Of a stretch of DNA of 64,000 bases, positions 36,750 through 51,900 are shown piece after piece. The notes under the pieces were generated by a model. It was not told where the DNA came from. It did not search any database and was given only the letters and a program-made list of their open reading frames with translations. Made by a program: the position numbers and the translations under genes. This DNA comes from Lethocerus indicus (taxonomy: Eukaryota; Arthropoda; Insecta; Hemiptera; Belostomatidae). Every line of letters starts with the position of its first letter. The stretch's first letter is position 1. The DNA lies in NCBI GenBank assembly GCA_019843655.1, contig JACDQD010000104.1, positions 7,502,001-7,566,000 on the forward strand. Direction: 5' to 3'.

Positions 36750-38028
36750 GGCCTTGCTCAGCTTTATTGCATACCCACGAACGCTTTTATACTCCTTTTG
36801 GCGAGGGGGAGAGTATAGTACTACGGGCGTAAATATAACATGGCGGCCGGGGTTTATTTTATTTATTTATTTATTTTAATTCAATCACCGGATAGAAAGA
36901 GTTTGTATCTGGCTGAAGCTACAGCCGGTAGCTGGCCAAGCTATCCCGGATCACTTGCATTATTCGATCACAACGCACTTTTTATTATGTAAATCAATTC
37001 TCTACGAGAAGTAGAAAGTTAATAGTTAGGCATTTCACAACAACATAAATAATTGTATTTATTGATTGGTATTTATTGATACAAATCTGTTCGTTTACTC
37101 TGGCCGGCGGTCTACCAACCAGTCTTTCAGAACTGAACCGGCCCTGTACATTTTATTATTATACGGGACAAGTATTGTAATCATCATTCTCCGGGTAAGA
37201 AGTGTCGGGGGTTATCACCCCCCCCCCGAAATTTTCCACGTTATGAGATAACTTTCTGAAGAAAACTTTTGCAATAAATGTATGAAAAGTACTTAAGACA
37301 CGCTAAAACATATATGCTGTAAAGTATCTCAGAAAATTTGATAATCCCCCCAACAGAAATAATCTCCGTTGTTACGCAACCGCAATCCTGCGGTCATCAT
37401 GCTCCCAATGGGGTCTACGAACCCAATTGCTTCGGATTCCTGAGTGTACCCTCGTTGGACGGTAGTGGAAGCAAATTAAGCAAGTCATCCCACCACTGTG
37501 TGGAAATGAGATCGAAATAACTAATAATAATAATCAAATTGTTTCAGAATTTTCAAATACCCGGTAAATAATATTACTATTACGCATGTTAATTGTATAA
37601 ATGCAACATTTTTTTCTATAAATATTCAGCGTTCATAATTGACGCTGTTTAGGGATAACACATATTCCCTCGAACAGGTTCAATGAGAAAGCCTATACAA
37701 AAATATAGGTTCACTGACCTATTTGATATAAATTAGACCGGTGTCAGCTTCTCGCGACATTTTAAGTAGTAATCCGCCAGGGGGTATAATGAGGTGCATA
37801 CGCACCTGTCGCCTGCCGGTGATGCAGCTTGTAATTTGAGTACTGTAATTTTTATTTTAGATCGTTATTTATTTACAAACTATAATTAAAAATATATCAG
37901 TCATTTATAGACATTTTAACATACACTGATTGTTGGCGGCTACCAACAGTCGAGCACATTCTAGTAGTCTACGCAAGTTTTCTGTGGGCGTGTGATTGCC
38001 GCGTGTATTAGTCTATCCGTTTCACTCT

Positions 38029-38050
38029 GTGTGTGTGTGTGTGTGTGTGT
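38029..38050. repeat. (GT)n microsatellite
   Basis: About 22 bp of uninterrupted GT. Confidence 0.95.
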
Positions 38051-40639
38051 GTTCGTTCGTGGGCTAGTACGTGTGTGTTTGAGGGTAGAATCGATATGTC
38101 GACAGCAGGTTGGTGGGCCAATTAGAGGTGGCTCCTCCACACCGCCCCCGCCCCCGCTCTGCCGTGGGGGCCCCCCTCGTGTCAGATTAATGGCACGGCC
38201 CACACTGACAGGTGCCCCCCCTCGCTTAGACGCACCAACACGGGCACACACGCGTGCGGGTGATGCGGCCTAACGAGGCCGATTCACACCGAGGGGTGGT
38301 AAAGGCGGGGGCGGGGGGTGTCCGGTCACTTCCCGGTAGGAAGATCTCCTGTAATTGCCTCCATTATTATCGAGCCCCGGCTTCCCCCAGACAACGTATT
38401 ACAAAAACTACTATATTTTATCACCACTTGCAATTTTCGGTATTCATCTAGCGCTATTTCAGTGTTTCATATAATCAATAGTATAGTGAGATCTACTATA
38501 AGTGTCTTATAATACGATCCCGCACGATTTCTTAAATGCTTAATTCTCAATTATTTAAAAAAAATTCATTATAGCTATTATATACAGACACACAAAATAT
38601 ACCATATAATCATAGACCCACTATGTGTGTAACCTTGAATTAATTTAGTAACAGTGCAGTGTCGGATCTGACATCACTAGTGCTATTTTCTGTCTCCAAT
38701 CCAGCGCTGTGGCTTCGGCTACTTCCCATCTTCATTGAAACACGGTGCGGTGCATTCCACACTGTTGTACGTATCTCAATGTATAGCTGGTAGAATGCTA
38801 CTGACGATGACGAACTATCCGAAACAAGAAGTCTTTTTGTAGACAGATACCATGAATACGAAACCGAAAATCGCGTGTAGGATTACATAACAAACCACAA
38901 ACGTCCACAAACGAAAACATTATTTAAATTACTGTTTATTATTTCATCACGTGTAGTTCGTATTACAAGGCGCCATTAGGTTATGGTCACGTACTGTATA
39001 TACCGTATTCGGATGGGTTATCATCATTCCATCAGCATTATTATCCTAATAAGGTGATGAAACGAACAGACAACGGTTTAGACCGCAATCGACGTTGACG
39101 CAATCTTAAATCTGAGCATAATTGAATGATTATACACCCAACCCATCTTACTATACAACTAATTCGGGTTCTGTATAGTGGAGACGAATTCACTGTGGTA
39201 TCAACGGGATATTGATGTTAGTACATATAAGGGTACATAATTAACATTACCCGCGCGGTCTACAGCCGGTTATTTGGCCTTAGGCGTGTAATTACCTGAA
39301 AGTGGTGATATGCCGAACTCAAAGGTATTACAATGAGTAAAATAAGGAAATGAAAACAGGAAACAAATCCGTTCTCCTGTTTGTGAGTTCTAGGTAGTCA
39401 AACATTAGCAATTGTGCTGCGAAACCCATAGTTCTGTATTTTATTATCTATTTTCCTTATAATATAAACGACCCGTTATTATTTTTGCTCCATTTACTGG
39501 TTTTTGTTTTCGCTTGTTAGCTATTTGTTGGAAAATTATCTGGTGTCTGTAAACGACCAAATTCTCTACGGCCGTCTCTGTGGAATGGTCATATCTGCCG
39601 GGGGGAGATCGGGTAAGATGGGACGACAGACGACTGTTGGGGCATTATATATATCTGAAGTACATAGGAAACGCATTCCGCGGACAATTTATTGCGACGG
39701 GTTGCGCACGCATCCCCCTCTTCTGGAAACAGGGAAATACCTAGGGAACGCGGCCAGGGCTATAACATCTATACTGTAAATGTGACCTGTATAAGCCATA
39801 CTCTCGACTGCCCAACTAATTTGACAGTGACTGTATATACCGATTTAACGATAAAAATTAAAGAGTTATAAGCACACATACGTAGTTCTATTAACGAGAT
39901 TGGCTCTTCAAAAAAACAAACAAATGCCGCGTAATCGCATTTCAACCTTTGTCTTATGATGAACTATACAACAATTTTAATCTGCCCAGACAAAAGCCCC
40001 CTTCCCATCAATATGGGCACGGGGGGAAGGGGAGACAGGCGCGCGTGTGTGCGTTCACGGGGTTTAATATGAGCCAGGAACCGGCCCGTGTGCCTATGTG
40101 TGTGTGTTTGTGTCTGTGTATGTGTGTGTATGTGTGCGTCTCTCGCTAACTTATTGCATCAATATGATATTACGCCCATAGCCCTTAGGGCTGCCCCGAC
40201 CCCACCCCCGCCCCTACCACCATGGCACTATAATAAAGGCATAGCTCTGGAATAAATGCCCTTCTGTCCCTTCCCCTGCTCCACCTCCTCCTCCTCCACC
40301 ACCTCCTTCTCCTCATGCTCCTTCCGAGCTAACATCCATCCCGTTATTGTAATCAATATTGAAATGACGTTGGCATAATTCTTCGGTTCGGTTATCCGCC
40401 AGGAATTACATCCGCCCATATCGGAAGATTTAAAATTTTACGAACCACCCCAGAATAATAAACGAAGGATATTCTTCAACAAATAGCCGTGAAAAAATTC
40501 AAATTAATACCTGCCGCCTACTTGCCGATTTTAATATAATTTCTGTATTTTCATAATATAGAATAATATAGTGTTCGTATGGAATTTGCGAAGAAACAAT
40601 CTGTAGTAAAAGGGTTATATTAGCATTTGATTATACTTT

Positions 40640-40730
40640 TTGAGTTGGAGGGTCTAGGTTTCGATCACCAAGTAATTTGCCACGAGATCCAGTCTGGGAT
40701 GTGCGGAAAGGTCGAATCCCACCAAAACGA
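40640..40730 (+). repeat. Possible tRNA-like repeat fragment
   Basis: Two B-box-like stretches, ggtttcgatcacc and aggtcgaatccca, lie about 55 bp apart. No convincing A box or ends are visible, so this may be a decayed SINE or coincidence. Confidence 0.15.
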
Positions 40731-43700
40731 TTTCACTTTACGCAATAGAGCCGCTACGGCTAGGGGGGCAAAACAGAAAGGGGAGGCCCCTCACACCCAG
40801 ATAACCATACCCCAAAGACTAAAGATATAGTCTTAGTGTACTAACTGTCGTATACTGCCCTCCGACGCTCAAGTGAAAAAGTACAATATAAAAGTGTAAT
40901 TTAAGGCCAAACCTATACATAAAATGTATATTTAAAAATGTACAGTTCTGTGAGCATGTGTTGGATAACAAAGTGTAAGCCAATGTTCTTAGATCGACCA
41001 CAATGCACTCGTACACGACTGTCCGTATGTGCGTATAGTGTGAAAACAAACATCACTTCAAAACGAAACAAAAAATAGTAAGGTTCCAGAAATAATGATT
41101 TTCATAAATCTAGATTTTATTTACAATGAAAATGGAACGATTTTATATACAATACGATACCGAGTTTATTCGTCAGAATTTCGACATAGCATTTAAAATG
41201 TCGTCCCCCCCCCCTTAGGCTCCTATAAACAGATTTTAATTACAATTAAACCATTTTGTAGCATTCATTTAGGGAATTTGCCAAGTATTTCGGATGGGGT
41301 CCAGTATCCCCTAGTAAGGTCCGGCCAAACTCTCCTCTCTCAGCTCCTATATAATTCATGCGGGGTGGGGGCAATTTCCTTAAAAGGAGTAGAGCCCCAC
41401 GCCCCCTCCCACCACCCCCGATCCCCTCACCCGCCCGCGGGGTTTGTTTCAATTTGTTTAATGGCAATCCTGGGTTATTGCCCGAGCCACACCCCGGCCC
41501 CACCACTCCGTCTCCTCCTTCCTATATTGGATTAAAATATAATCACGAGATTAAACATACCCGGGGGTTGTTACTTTTATAGCTTCGCCTTGGCAGCCCT
41601 CTACCACTACCACTACTACAGCCGGCTGCTGCGGGGTGCTCCTTAAACAACCAGGAGGGAGAATTTAATAATTGTTCGCCAGGGTCCAGAAGAAGAATTG
41701 GAAGAGGAAATAAGAAAACTTAGTCCCGGATTTATACATCAGTTTTGAGGACACCTGGGGGATTTTTAATTTTGAAAAGTGTTTTATATTCAATTTGGAC
41801 TCCCTGCAAGACGCGTCAGATATAGCATTTAACCATTACGATGATTTATAATGGAATTAATCCGCTACATTACCCTGCCATTCGCTTGTTAAATTGTCGT
41901 AGTCTATCGTGAGGGTACGGAATTATAATCCTAAATGTCAATAAAGATTAAAACCCTTCCAAATAACAATTACTTTAGCCTCAGAAGGGGGATGAATTTT
42001 GTTATTCGTTTAATTTTATTTGGCTTCCACCTATGGTTCGGGTAAGACCCTTTAAAGGGGCGCTAGCCCAGAAGGTCTGTACGTTCATACCTTAGTACTA
42101 GTAATGTGGGGGGGGGGTTTATTTAGCCTTATATATTTCCAAGTAAGTAGGTAACATTGTTGCGATAGCTCAACTAAGTATTTAGTTCGCTGGAAGATAA
42201 AACGATTCTAACATTTTCGTTATTAGAGCCAATTGCAGGCGCAACAGTCTGCCGTGCGTTATCCCCCTCCCGGTATTTCACTTTCCTTCTCTTGTTTCTT
42301 AGTTATATTGCTTCGCCCTTAGGATTGTGTGTACGTGTGTGCGAGCCCGGGTGATTTGGGCCGCGAACGACGCAATATGTAAGCAAATGGGAGGCTATAC
42401 GTCAGGTAACCGGCCCATTAATAACGGGGCGGGCCACGCCGCCCTACCCCCCTCCCCGCTAAAAAGCCCGGGGGGGGGGGGCTCTAAAAGCCCGTTTTCA
42501 TACAAGAAATAAGCTCCATTTTATTATATGGGGGGGCCGCAGGAGCGGGGCCGAGTGGGAGTGGCCCTTTGTCATGCCCCCCGCTACGGCCCAGACCAAT
42601 TTCATGAAAGTATTGAACTCTGCCCCCCCCCTCCATAACCCATCACCGTATCTACCTCTCATAGTGTAAAAGGAAAATTGAAGGTTAGAAATCTAATCTT
42701 TCTTTTTTTCTCTCTACAGGAACCAGTAAAAAGAGCGGTGATAGTCACCGCGAAAGCGTTATCGGTATTCCGTCGAGGGTATTCAATCCGATAATGGAAT
42801 ATTGGCGGCCTACCCTTACGCAAAAATAATAACCAGCTTTAATATTTCTTTTACGGCTATTTAATGAGCGCTTAGTATGATTTCGCCCGCTCTACTGCGA
42901 AACTGTACCATTTCGAACGTTATATTTTGATCTTCGGACATGGTTAATGTAAAGATTATTCTTCTTCCTGTTAATTTGTGTTTCTTGTACAACAAAGGAT
43001 TACAGGATATAAATATCAAAGATTTTATTGCCTGCCATCGACAGTACTTAAATACAGGGTTAGTTAGAAGTTTCTAATTTCATCTATTGATTGATATAAA
43101 ATTAGAATACACTTAGAAGCGACATTTGACAATTCAGACATTCTGTGATACATCTTCATAATTATGATGTGAATAGTAAAGTATGTCGTTAATTTATGGG
43201 GATTAAATGTCATAACTGAGGGTCTCAGAAACTCTGGACATTATGATGGGTGTTTGCCCTTGGGATATGTTGTGAATATTTCGATAGTTTCGGCTGGGGG
43301 GAGGAGAGGGATGATTTTCCAAACCGTGTAGGCAGAAAGGTCGTGTATCGATGATGTATGTGTTTAGTCTATCCAAAACAGATCTAGTGTCCAATCAATG
43401 AAGCTTCAATTACAGTTCCCAGTGAAACTCTCCTATTAGCTGTCTTGATCAGATCGGATTGCCAATCGAGTTAATGGTAATACGAATAATGTACAGGCTA
43501 TTGAAAACAGGTCAAATCAAAATCTATTCTACAGCAATGATTTTGGCATTTCTATGAACCTTGCTCCTTTTCGAGTCGAGGCAAAGTGATGAACCGTCAT
43601 ATAAAAATTGGGTTTGTGAAATAAATAAAAAATTATACCTATTTGGCTTAAGCCTAAATACCGCTATGACCTTCTAATCTAACAAACAACAGGCTCTAAA

Positions 43701-45999
43701 ATGAACGTGTAAATAAATTTCAGAAGATTCTCAAATTTGACGTTCCTGACCATCGGTGATGTCCAACATTTATATCAATGATGAATATAACTTCAGTTAC
43801 AGACGTTACACATACCCATCACGCAATTATTGGTTACCGCTTTATAAATACGGAGAAAAGAAAATTGTATGTGAAACGTGTAAATTAATAATGCACGGAG
43901 CTCGAGGCAACTCGTAGGGGCCGAAAAAAACATAATTTTTCCAATAAATAAATAAATAAGTTTTTCGAAGTTGTCAGAGGGTCCCGGGCCGTGAAAGTTT
44001 TCCCGAACGGAAAAGCAATCAATTTCCATCAGGGTATACGGACGGCGGAAAGGGTCGAGGCTCCAAGGCCCCATCCTACTTTCCATTATACGTTTCAAAT
44101 AACAGACGAAAACCCATCGTGGCGGCCCGACAAACGCAATCGATAGCCCTCGCTATTTATTCCCTCCCAAAACCAATATACCTAAGTAACCGATCCAATA
44201 TCTCGGTTCGATAATCGACGAATTGGTTAATACGACTCCAATTAACCTCTAACAGGGCGGTGCCTGATAAAACCAGAATGGGATTGTTGGGAAATCAAAA
44301 GTCAGTACCATTGGATAATTGCCATAGAATATATCACCCTTGATCGTATGGAAATGAAATATTTCGGTAGGTTGAAAAGCGACAAACGTAACGAAACTGT
44401 GGAATATCACTGCTCTTGCGATTTTCTATCTCCATTCCCCCCCCCCCCGTTCGAATTTAAGCTATATCGGTTTGGAATTGAATCATCGTTTTTGTCCATT
44501 TATATTAACTAGTCACGAACGGAAAATGGGATTAACGTTGAAATCGGACACTTGTTACAGTTATAATATGATTTGGGATAAAAATGAAAATGAGGAAAAA
44601 ATCATTTAAGCCTCATATGATAAGTTAGCACTGGGGGTGTTACATATCTGATAACACAACATATAACAAGAAATGTCCACTATTACCGAAACCGGTTTCA
44701 ATTATAAGAACGCCTCGCGCTATAACAAATAATCCAAAGGCATAAGACCTTACAAAATACCCAGTCTGTGAACTTTTAAAGATGAACTTTTTTAAAAGTG
44801 TTTCGCTCTCCTAACTGTCACTCTGTAATAATAAACCGTATTCGAAAATAGACAAACAAGGCGGAAAGTAAGGCATAATTTATTAAACCTTTCTTATTTT
44901 CTCTTCTACCTTATTTAAACAAAAAAAAAAATAATTCGACCCAAGAATGAAGGTGGAAGGGTTGAAAATAAAAAGAAGAAGGCTTTAAACAAATTACTGT
45001 CGCGGACGAACAGGGACGGGAGATGGGAGAGAGACTCCCATTAAAACTTTTGGAAGAAGGCCAAAGTGAATTGCGCGAACAAAAAGTGAAAAAAAAATAG
45101 AGAAAGGAGGCGGAGAAGAAGAAGGAATAAATTGTTTTGACGACTAGGAGGCGGTGCCGCCGCCACCTACCTAGTGCTCCTAGGTCTCACCATTTCCACC
45201 TATACTGGGAAAGGGAAACTGACTTCCGTGGAAAAAACTATGACAGGATTCTCCTGTGTCCTTGGGGTCGAGGCTGTTGTGGAAAATCTTATGATTCAAC
45301 GTCGCAATCGATCTAGTACGGCGTGTGGTTGTCCCCAGCGGAGTTGTACAACGTTCTTAGGCACCATAGCTTAGGTCGATTTGATATCTGTATCGCTAAT
45401 TAAATAATAAGTTTATTGTAGATGTAACAATTTCCAACAGCGTAACGTTTCTTAACGTTACACAGAACATTACTTCATGTCTCATAGTAGCCATATAAAT
45501 GTACATTCTAGGACCTATATACGGCCTTTGGTTTAACAGCCTTATAATTAAAACGTCCGGAAGGTTTTGTAGTTGCCTTGCAATTTGTTTGTGTGCATAT
45601 GTTTGTACTAAATTAACCCATTTGACATTATCGGGCCATAACAAATATGACAGTTAAATACCTCATAATCCAAACGTTCCATCATCCAGCTTGTATGTTA
45701 CGGTTGTGCGATCGAGGCCTGTAACCGGTGGGAGAGAGACTTTATTTAAAGCCGTGAAAGATGTAGACATTTTAAATTGTATTTTATCCCACATACGATG
45801 TGGTGACTTACCCAGTAGTTAGAGTTCTACGCCGGTTAGGTTCACAAAGCAAGTGGCTCATTTTTTCCTTTTATTTTTTCGGTTTGCTCTGGTCGGTTAG
45901 CGGTTTCATCGGTCGGGGGGAGGGGGGATGAGTTGGGGAGGAGTCGAATGAAAATTGTTTCCATATAGGCATCGAAGAAAAACCACGGGCGGCGGGGAC

Positions 46000-48900
46000 G
46001 GGGGGGGCTTTCGCGGAAAAAGGGTTTTCCAACAACAGATAAATTTACAGGAAAAATCCCGCCAAACCGAACCCTCCCTTCCGGCCCCTTCAGGAGGCTT
46101 TTAGGCAAATTGGAAATATACATGTCGATACCCCCTCCCCCCATTCCTAAAAGTAGTAGCAGTAGTAGCAGCAGTCTCCATACTTTGGAAAACGTATAAA
46201 TTGTGAGATAGGATCGGCCGGCACCTAAAGAGGTGGGGGTGCCGGGCAACGCGACCCAGATAACGTTTTTCTACGTTCATAACGAGATTTGGCTTCGGCT
46301 ACAATTTTTACCCTTTCGACGCGATTTTTTATGTTTTTAAATATTTATGCCCGAATAGGTGTGACCCCCATCCCACATTCGCATATAATATATGGGATTT
46401 GAGAGATGCAGGGCCAGAAAAAGGAGGTTGTTCCTTTCGAAACTCTCGTATAAATATTTCGATATATATAACTGTATATTCAATATATATTCAATACAAC
46501 GAATATGGCATGCGGCATACTGAGGAATAGTAGAAACAGTCGAAGTACTCCCGAATACAGACATTAAGTTGATTAACAGAAAGCGAATCTCCTGGAGCGT
46601 AAACTCCATAATAATTATTTTTTATTCAGATAAAAAACAGAAACAATTCACCCGTAATATTTTTTTGTACGTCTTCATTCCGGGACGGCCGCCTTCCATG
46701 AAATCCGCCATAATGTCTTCATCGTCATTTCCTCTCTGGGGCAACTTCCGTTGTTTTTCGTCTTCCTTTTCGTTTCATTTTGTTGTTCCTTCGGGTCTAA
46801 TTTCTACAATTTGACTGAGTAAAAACTATTTTTTCGGTAACGGGGGCGTCTAGCCTAATTTCTCAAGTATTTTAACTCCTCGGACGTCGGAAGCGTCCGC
46901 CTTCGTAATTAAACTCCGTTACGGATCTGTGAGCGCGTTCGGGTTCGACGAAATTAATAAGGGTTTTCAAGAAAGCGCTCTTCTCCCCCGACGGGATTAC
47001 ACCGGTCTACAATGTCTTCGTCCCTGTCCGAAGAATGACGGTCTTAAGAAAGCAAAATTAGAAATTTAATACCTTTACATTACATGGTTACAAGCCCCTT
47101 TTTCATTACTGAAGTAAAAGATAAAATTTAAAGGTCGTATATCTTTTAAATTGAAAACGAATTTTTTCTTTGTTATTTATCCCTTAGTCCGATATCGAAA
47201 TATTACACTGCAGTTAGAGTCAAATTGGTCATATTCAAGACAGACATTAATATTCGCAACTATCGCTCGAATTTAAATAATAATAGTTCAGAGAGTTTTC
47301 TTATAGATTTAATTCTCTAGGGATCTCACACAAGTTTATATAAAAAAAAAATAAAAACCGGCCTGGTTTCCATATCGTTTCCTGGACTCACTAAACCTGG
47401 AGCCTGGAAACTTGAAACTCTAAACATTCTCAGGAACACTGGAATTTCTCACGTACTACGATGGGTTAACCAAACATAGGGCTCAGGGCCGGAAGAGGAC
47501 CCACCGCGCACAACATACATACACACACACGCACATACATAGGCACACTAATGGCCAAAAGGAAATTTGTCACGTTTTCAAAACATATATACAGTTGGCA
47601 TGTGTGTGTGTGTGTGTGTGTGTGCGCGTGTGCGCCTGTGTTTCCACACGTGTGTTGGGGGTCGGAAGATTGAAAACCCCAACGGTTCATCATGCGTTTT
47701 TCAGGCACATAAATCCCTGGCACTACTGAAGTGTTACTCCCAAGTGTGAAAAGCAGAAAAGGATTTTGTCCCCGCCAAAAGCCCCAGGTACCCTTCTTTT
47801 GGGTACAACAAAAACTTCAAAACTTATAAAACCGGCTGTAAAATCATAAATCGTTGAAATGGGGTTACTTTAATTAGTTTAAAGTATCTGTTTACTGCTG
47901 TGGGGTACGGATAACGCTAAATTATTTAGGTTAATTTAAAATCAACTACAACTTTCATGGTAATTTACCGCATTTGTTACCATGATTATTGTCCCGGAAA
48001 ATAATACGTTAAAAACAAATACACATGTATTTACGTATACATCTTTAAAAATAAAACGAGAATGAATCAATTCAGTAAAATAATTAAGTTTTACAAATGC
48101 TTTCAACGAAAATAATATTGTTGATTGACAATTACATTTCGGATATGCTTAGAATTTAAATGTCAAGAAAAACCGGTTGATCTCTTGAATTTTTTAGCTG
48201 CTTTCGAATAGGGGCTATTTATTTTTGTGTTACGACTATTTGTTTACTTGTATGACCGAATCCAATTACTGCAAATGGCGTTACGTGCCAGCCGGACGGA
48301 GAGAATCGACGTCCGCGCGGACTCGTCCCCTAAAGTAAATTGCAAAACGGAATGATGCACAATAAAATGGTTACAGTTATGTAGTCTCTCCTACAACGCC
48401 GCCGTTTTCTCAACACGTTGCGAAACAGTTGTTGGCCCCTACTGCTGAAAATCAACTCGCCGCTTCCTCGCGCTTGTGAAATAATTACTAAACGCTGGCT
48501 TTAAACTGAAGCCAGAGTGTGGCGAAATATATAAAAACAGAATAAAGGAAGTAGCTGCCGTATTTGGGGGAGAGGGTTTGAAATACCGCATTCGTGCGAT
48601 CCCGTTTCTTTATAGACAGCAATGTGTTGAACAATAGCATTGTAGATAAGCTGGAATTGCCCCTAACAGACTTAGGGTTAGATCACTAAGTCTGAAATCC
48701 GCCTGAGCGGACTCCGTTCGAAGTGTTTTTGCCCTTTCCTTCTGGTCCTGCTCAGGTCTTGTCCGCTTCCGACGTTTGGGAACTCTTACCGGTCCCACGC
48801 CTCTTCAGGGTTAGAGATTCTTCCCACAACATCACGCGGTCTTACCGTAAGCCAGTCGGGTGACAATCACGTAGCAGTCGACTGAGATTATAATACTGTG

Positions 48901-51900
48901 AGAATGCTACTGACGACGGCACATAGCAATATATAAATTAACACGACCGCCAGAAAGAAGAGATTAATAATGATATATAACACGTACAAACATGAATGAA
49001 CCTAAATGGATTATTGTTAACACATCAGCCCACTTTATATTATTAAGTATTATAGCCTGGTAACGCCATAGCTGTCGTAGATCCGAATGTTACATGTCCG
49101 AGAGAAATATTACGAGGCATTACCAAGAATGGGGCAAGCTGTTTTTGACATTACTCAACCAGCACCATACACACTGTACAATATATGTCCTGTAATACAT
49201 AAGACTATTTATTTGATTGTTGTCCAAGATTTAAGGCCGGTGAAGGGAAAAAGGACTTTTCCATTTCAGAAATTAGCTTTCGGCGGAGGGGGCGGCCCGG
49301 TTGGAGGGTGATTCCAGTTTATAACGTGAACGTGTCGGATTTGTTATGCCGTCCGTCCTACAACACCGTCCTGTGAAACATTGAAGGGCCTGGGAAGGGC
49401 CTTACGTGGCCGTGCATAAACCTCTAGCTTGCCGCCCTTTCAATTCGCCCTACGCCCCCCCCGTTTTCGAAAATAAATAGACCCACAATTTCAAGTTCCT
49501 CATTTTTGAGACTACGTCCGGCCCAAAACTGCCATTGCTCATGTTTAATCTTAATTCAGGAAAAAAAATTGTCCTGAGGTGTAATCTCACCACAGAATAA
49601 TGCAGAATCTACAGTATTATTATTTCCATCGTTCTTTATTTAATCGTGTTTATTTTATCGTTATTAATCGCTTTATTTATAAACTATTGATGAATATTTC
49701 TCAATTTGATACGAAAAATTTTCAATATTTGAATTGAACGCTCAAACCGGGAACAAGAACTTTCGAATAAACTTGTAGAATATTTATATGTAGTGAGAAT
49801 AGGTTTATGGTAATGAATTGATACTAGTTTATTCTGTATCAGGATAATCCGTAAATGCTGTTGTTTCTACATTTTGCTCAAATCGTGAGGTTTTTTCGTT
49901 CTTATTATATTATTAATATTACTTGGAGGTAATCATAATTTTTGAAATCCGTGGAACAAGTTCGCAAAATTGTATTTTTATTTCGTATAAACCGTCGTTG
50001 AAAAACGTCGATGAATCAAAGTAGCAGTGTAATTGGGTTTCAAATAAACGCTTTCTTGTTCCGCCGAATCCAATTTGCGTCAATGGAAAGTTCCTATTTT
50101 TGTGCTTCGGATATTTGTTTTCAAATTTGATCAAATCCAATCACCGGCGTTGCATAACGCGTGGCCGGCAGTCGGCGCGTGCTTCCGCAGAATATTGCAT
50201 AAACTGGAATTTTAGGCGTAAAACCGTACCATGCGCGTATAAAGGCAGCGGCCGTTGTTTGATGGGTTCCGGGCAGTTCAACGCTCAGCGGCTCGATCCC
50301 TAACGGGGGTTCGTTCAGTGGTGATTTCGAATTGATTCGCGGGAGGATAGGAAAGAATTCCAGAACACTCTAATAATGTAATTGAGCGGTGAAAACGTAA
50401 TTTCAATTGTATTACAAATATAAAAATAGTTCAAGAATACAAGTATAATTATTAGGACTCCGTAATGTAAATACGCTTTTATAGAATTTTATAGATGCGC
50501 ATTCTCAAAAAAACCGAAAGAATATATTTTCTGAACAAACACTAAGAACTAAGAACATGCCGCGGCAACAATATATTTAACGACTATTGTTATTGTTAAT
50601 TGACACGCTCAAGATAATTGTTTCGACCTTTAAAATTGTTTTCTGACTGAGTTTAGGAGGGTCGGCTAAAGGCTAGAACATTCTCCGATGAAGCAGGAGA
50701 GCAAATTCGAAATTCTCTCGTCGGGTTGAGAGCATTTCATAAATACATTGGAAATTGGGTAAATTTAATTCATGAAAACGTCTTTTGTCGAAGGAGCCTT
50801 TCAAGCGGCGCGTTGTAATTGTAATCGGGTTGTTGTAAATTCAGGTTGAATAATTGAGTGAAGGAAGTTTGCAGGAGAGATCGGGTCATCGGGAATCCCC
50901 GCGAGGGTCATTACTGTCCCTCTGCCCGTCTTAAATTTACATGTCGCGCCCATCCTAGAACCGAAAAGGAATAGGAATACTAAGGACAAAAAAAACAAAA
51001 AATACCGTGCGGGTTGGCAATGCTACTCGGTTCCCATGTGTTTCAAGATTTATAACGTGTATTTATTAGGGAGAACCGCTGCCCGCCTATGGACTGTTTG
51101 CCATGGGTTTTCCTGGAATTCTTAATGGCCTGCTCCGTCCATCTTACCATTCACCATGAAAATAATTCTTATGTCATCAGGGGAAATAAGTGAATATAGT
51201 TAATCCAGTTTTGTTTTTGATAGCGCAAGAAGATACATTATAGTTTGTTATGCCCTCCAAAAATAACTAATGAGTCGCTCTATAATTTCAATTCATATTT
51301 TTTCTCTGTAAAAAGGCTAACTAACTGAAAACAATTCAAAAGTCAATCGATAAATATGGAATGGTTTACATAATGCCCTTTGAGTAATTGTCGATCACCA
51401 CGTCGATTTAGATTCATTAGCTTCGTGAACAACCTTGACCAATCAACGCCGTTTCTGCTGATTGTTGTTTACGCCCGTGATCTATAAGCAATTAAACGAA
51501 GCGACGTACAAAGAAGATGGACCGTATAACCCTGGTCTCGAAAGCCAACAACATCGGAACGGGAACATTATATATAAGATCTTGTCATAATGGCGGCACG
51601 TGGGTTCGGGAAATGAGCGAGTGAACATTTGAAGGCTAAATTGAAAGGATTCCTTCGCAAGTGGAAGAGGAAAGATCAAAAGTGCCGCCGCTCGGAACGC
51701 TCCCTGTGAGGTTACAGACCACATGTCGCGCCCACTCCTACAGATGGCTCATTACAGGCTTCATTATCGCTCCATTATCAACAGCCCACAAAACAACATA
51801 CAATATAAACTATTGGCCTGACGAATTACATTATAGCCTCATCTTTAATTAATAATGTTGATTACTAATAAGAGTTTAATAAGAGTTACCTTGATTGGTA

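Larger units (their letters stand above)
36390..46000. other. Non-coding region upstream of Beadex, third part
   Basis: No coding exon supported. Contains (GA)n at 36709-36744, (GT)n at 38029-38050, a GC-rich patch at about 38140-38320, imperfect TG repeats at about 40090-40140, and runs of 10-12 C or G at 37218, 41205, 42108, 42470 and 44437. Confidence 0.45.

Noticed and set aside
36391..36879. Longest open frame of the upstream block (162 codons, plus strand)
   Set aside because: Its start is GTG, it runs through a (GA)n microsatellite that yields an Arg-Glu repeat, and nothing in it resembles a domain.
49077..49088. A 12-base match to the miR-10 seed region (gtagatccgaat)
   Set aside because: The flanks do not form a microRNA-type hairpin and the rest of the mature sequence differs.
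50236..50290. Plus-strand TATA-like gcgtataaagg with an initiator-like cagttc
   Set aside because: Spacing is longer than usual, and no open frame or exon follows.
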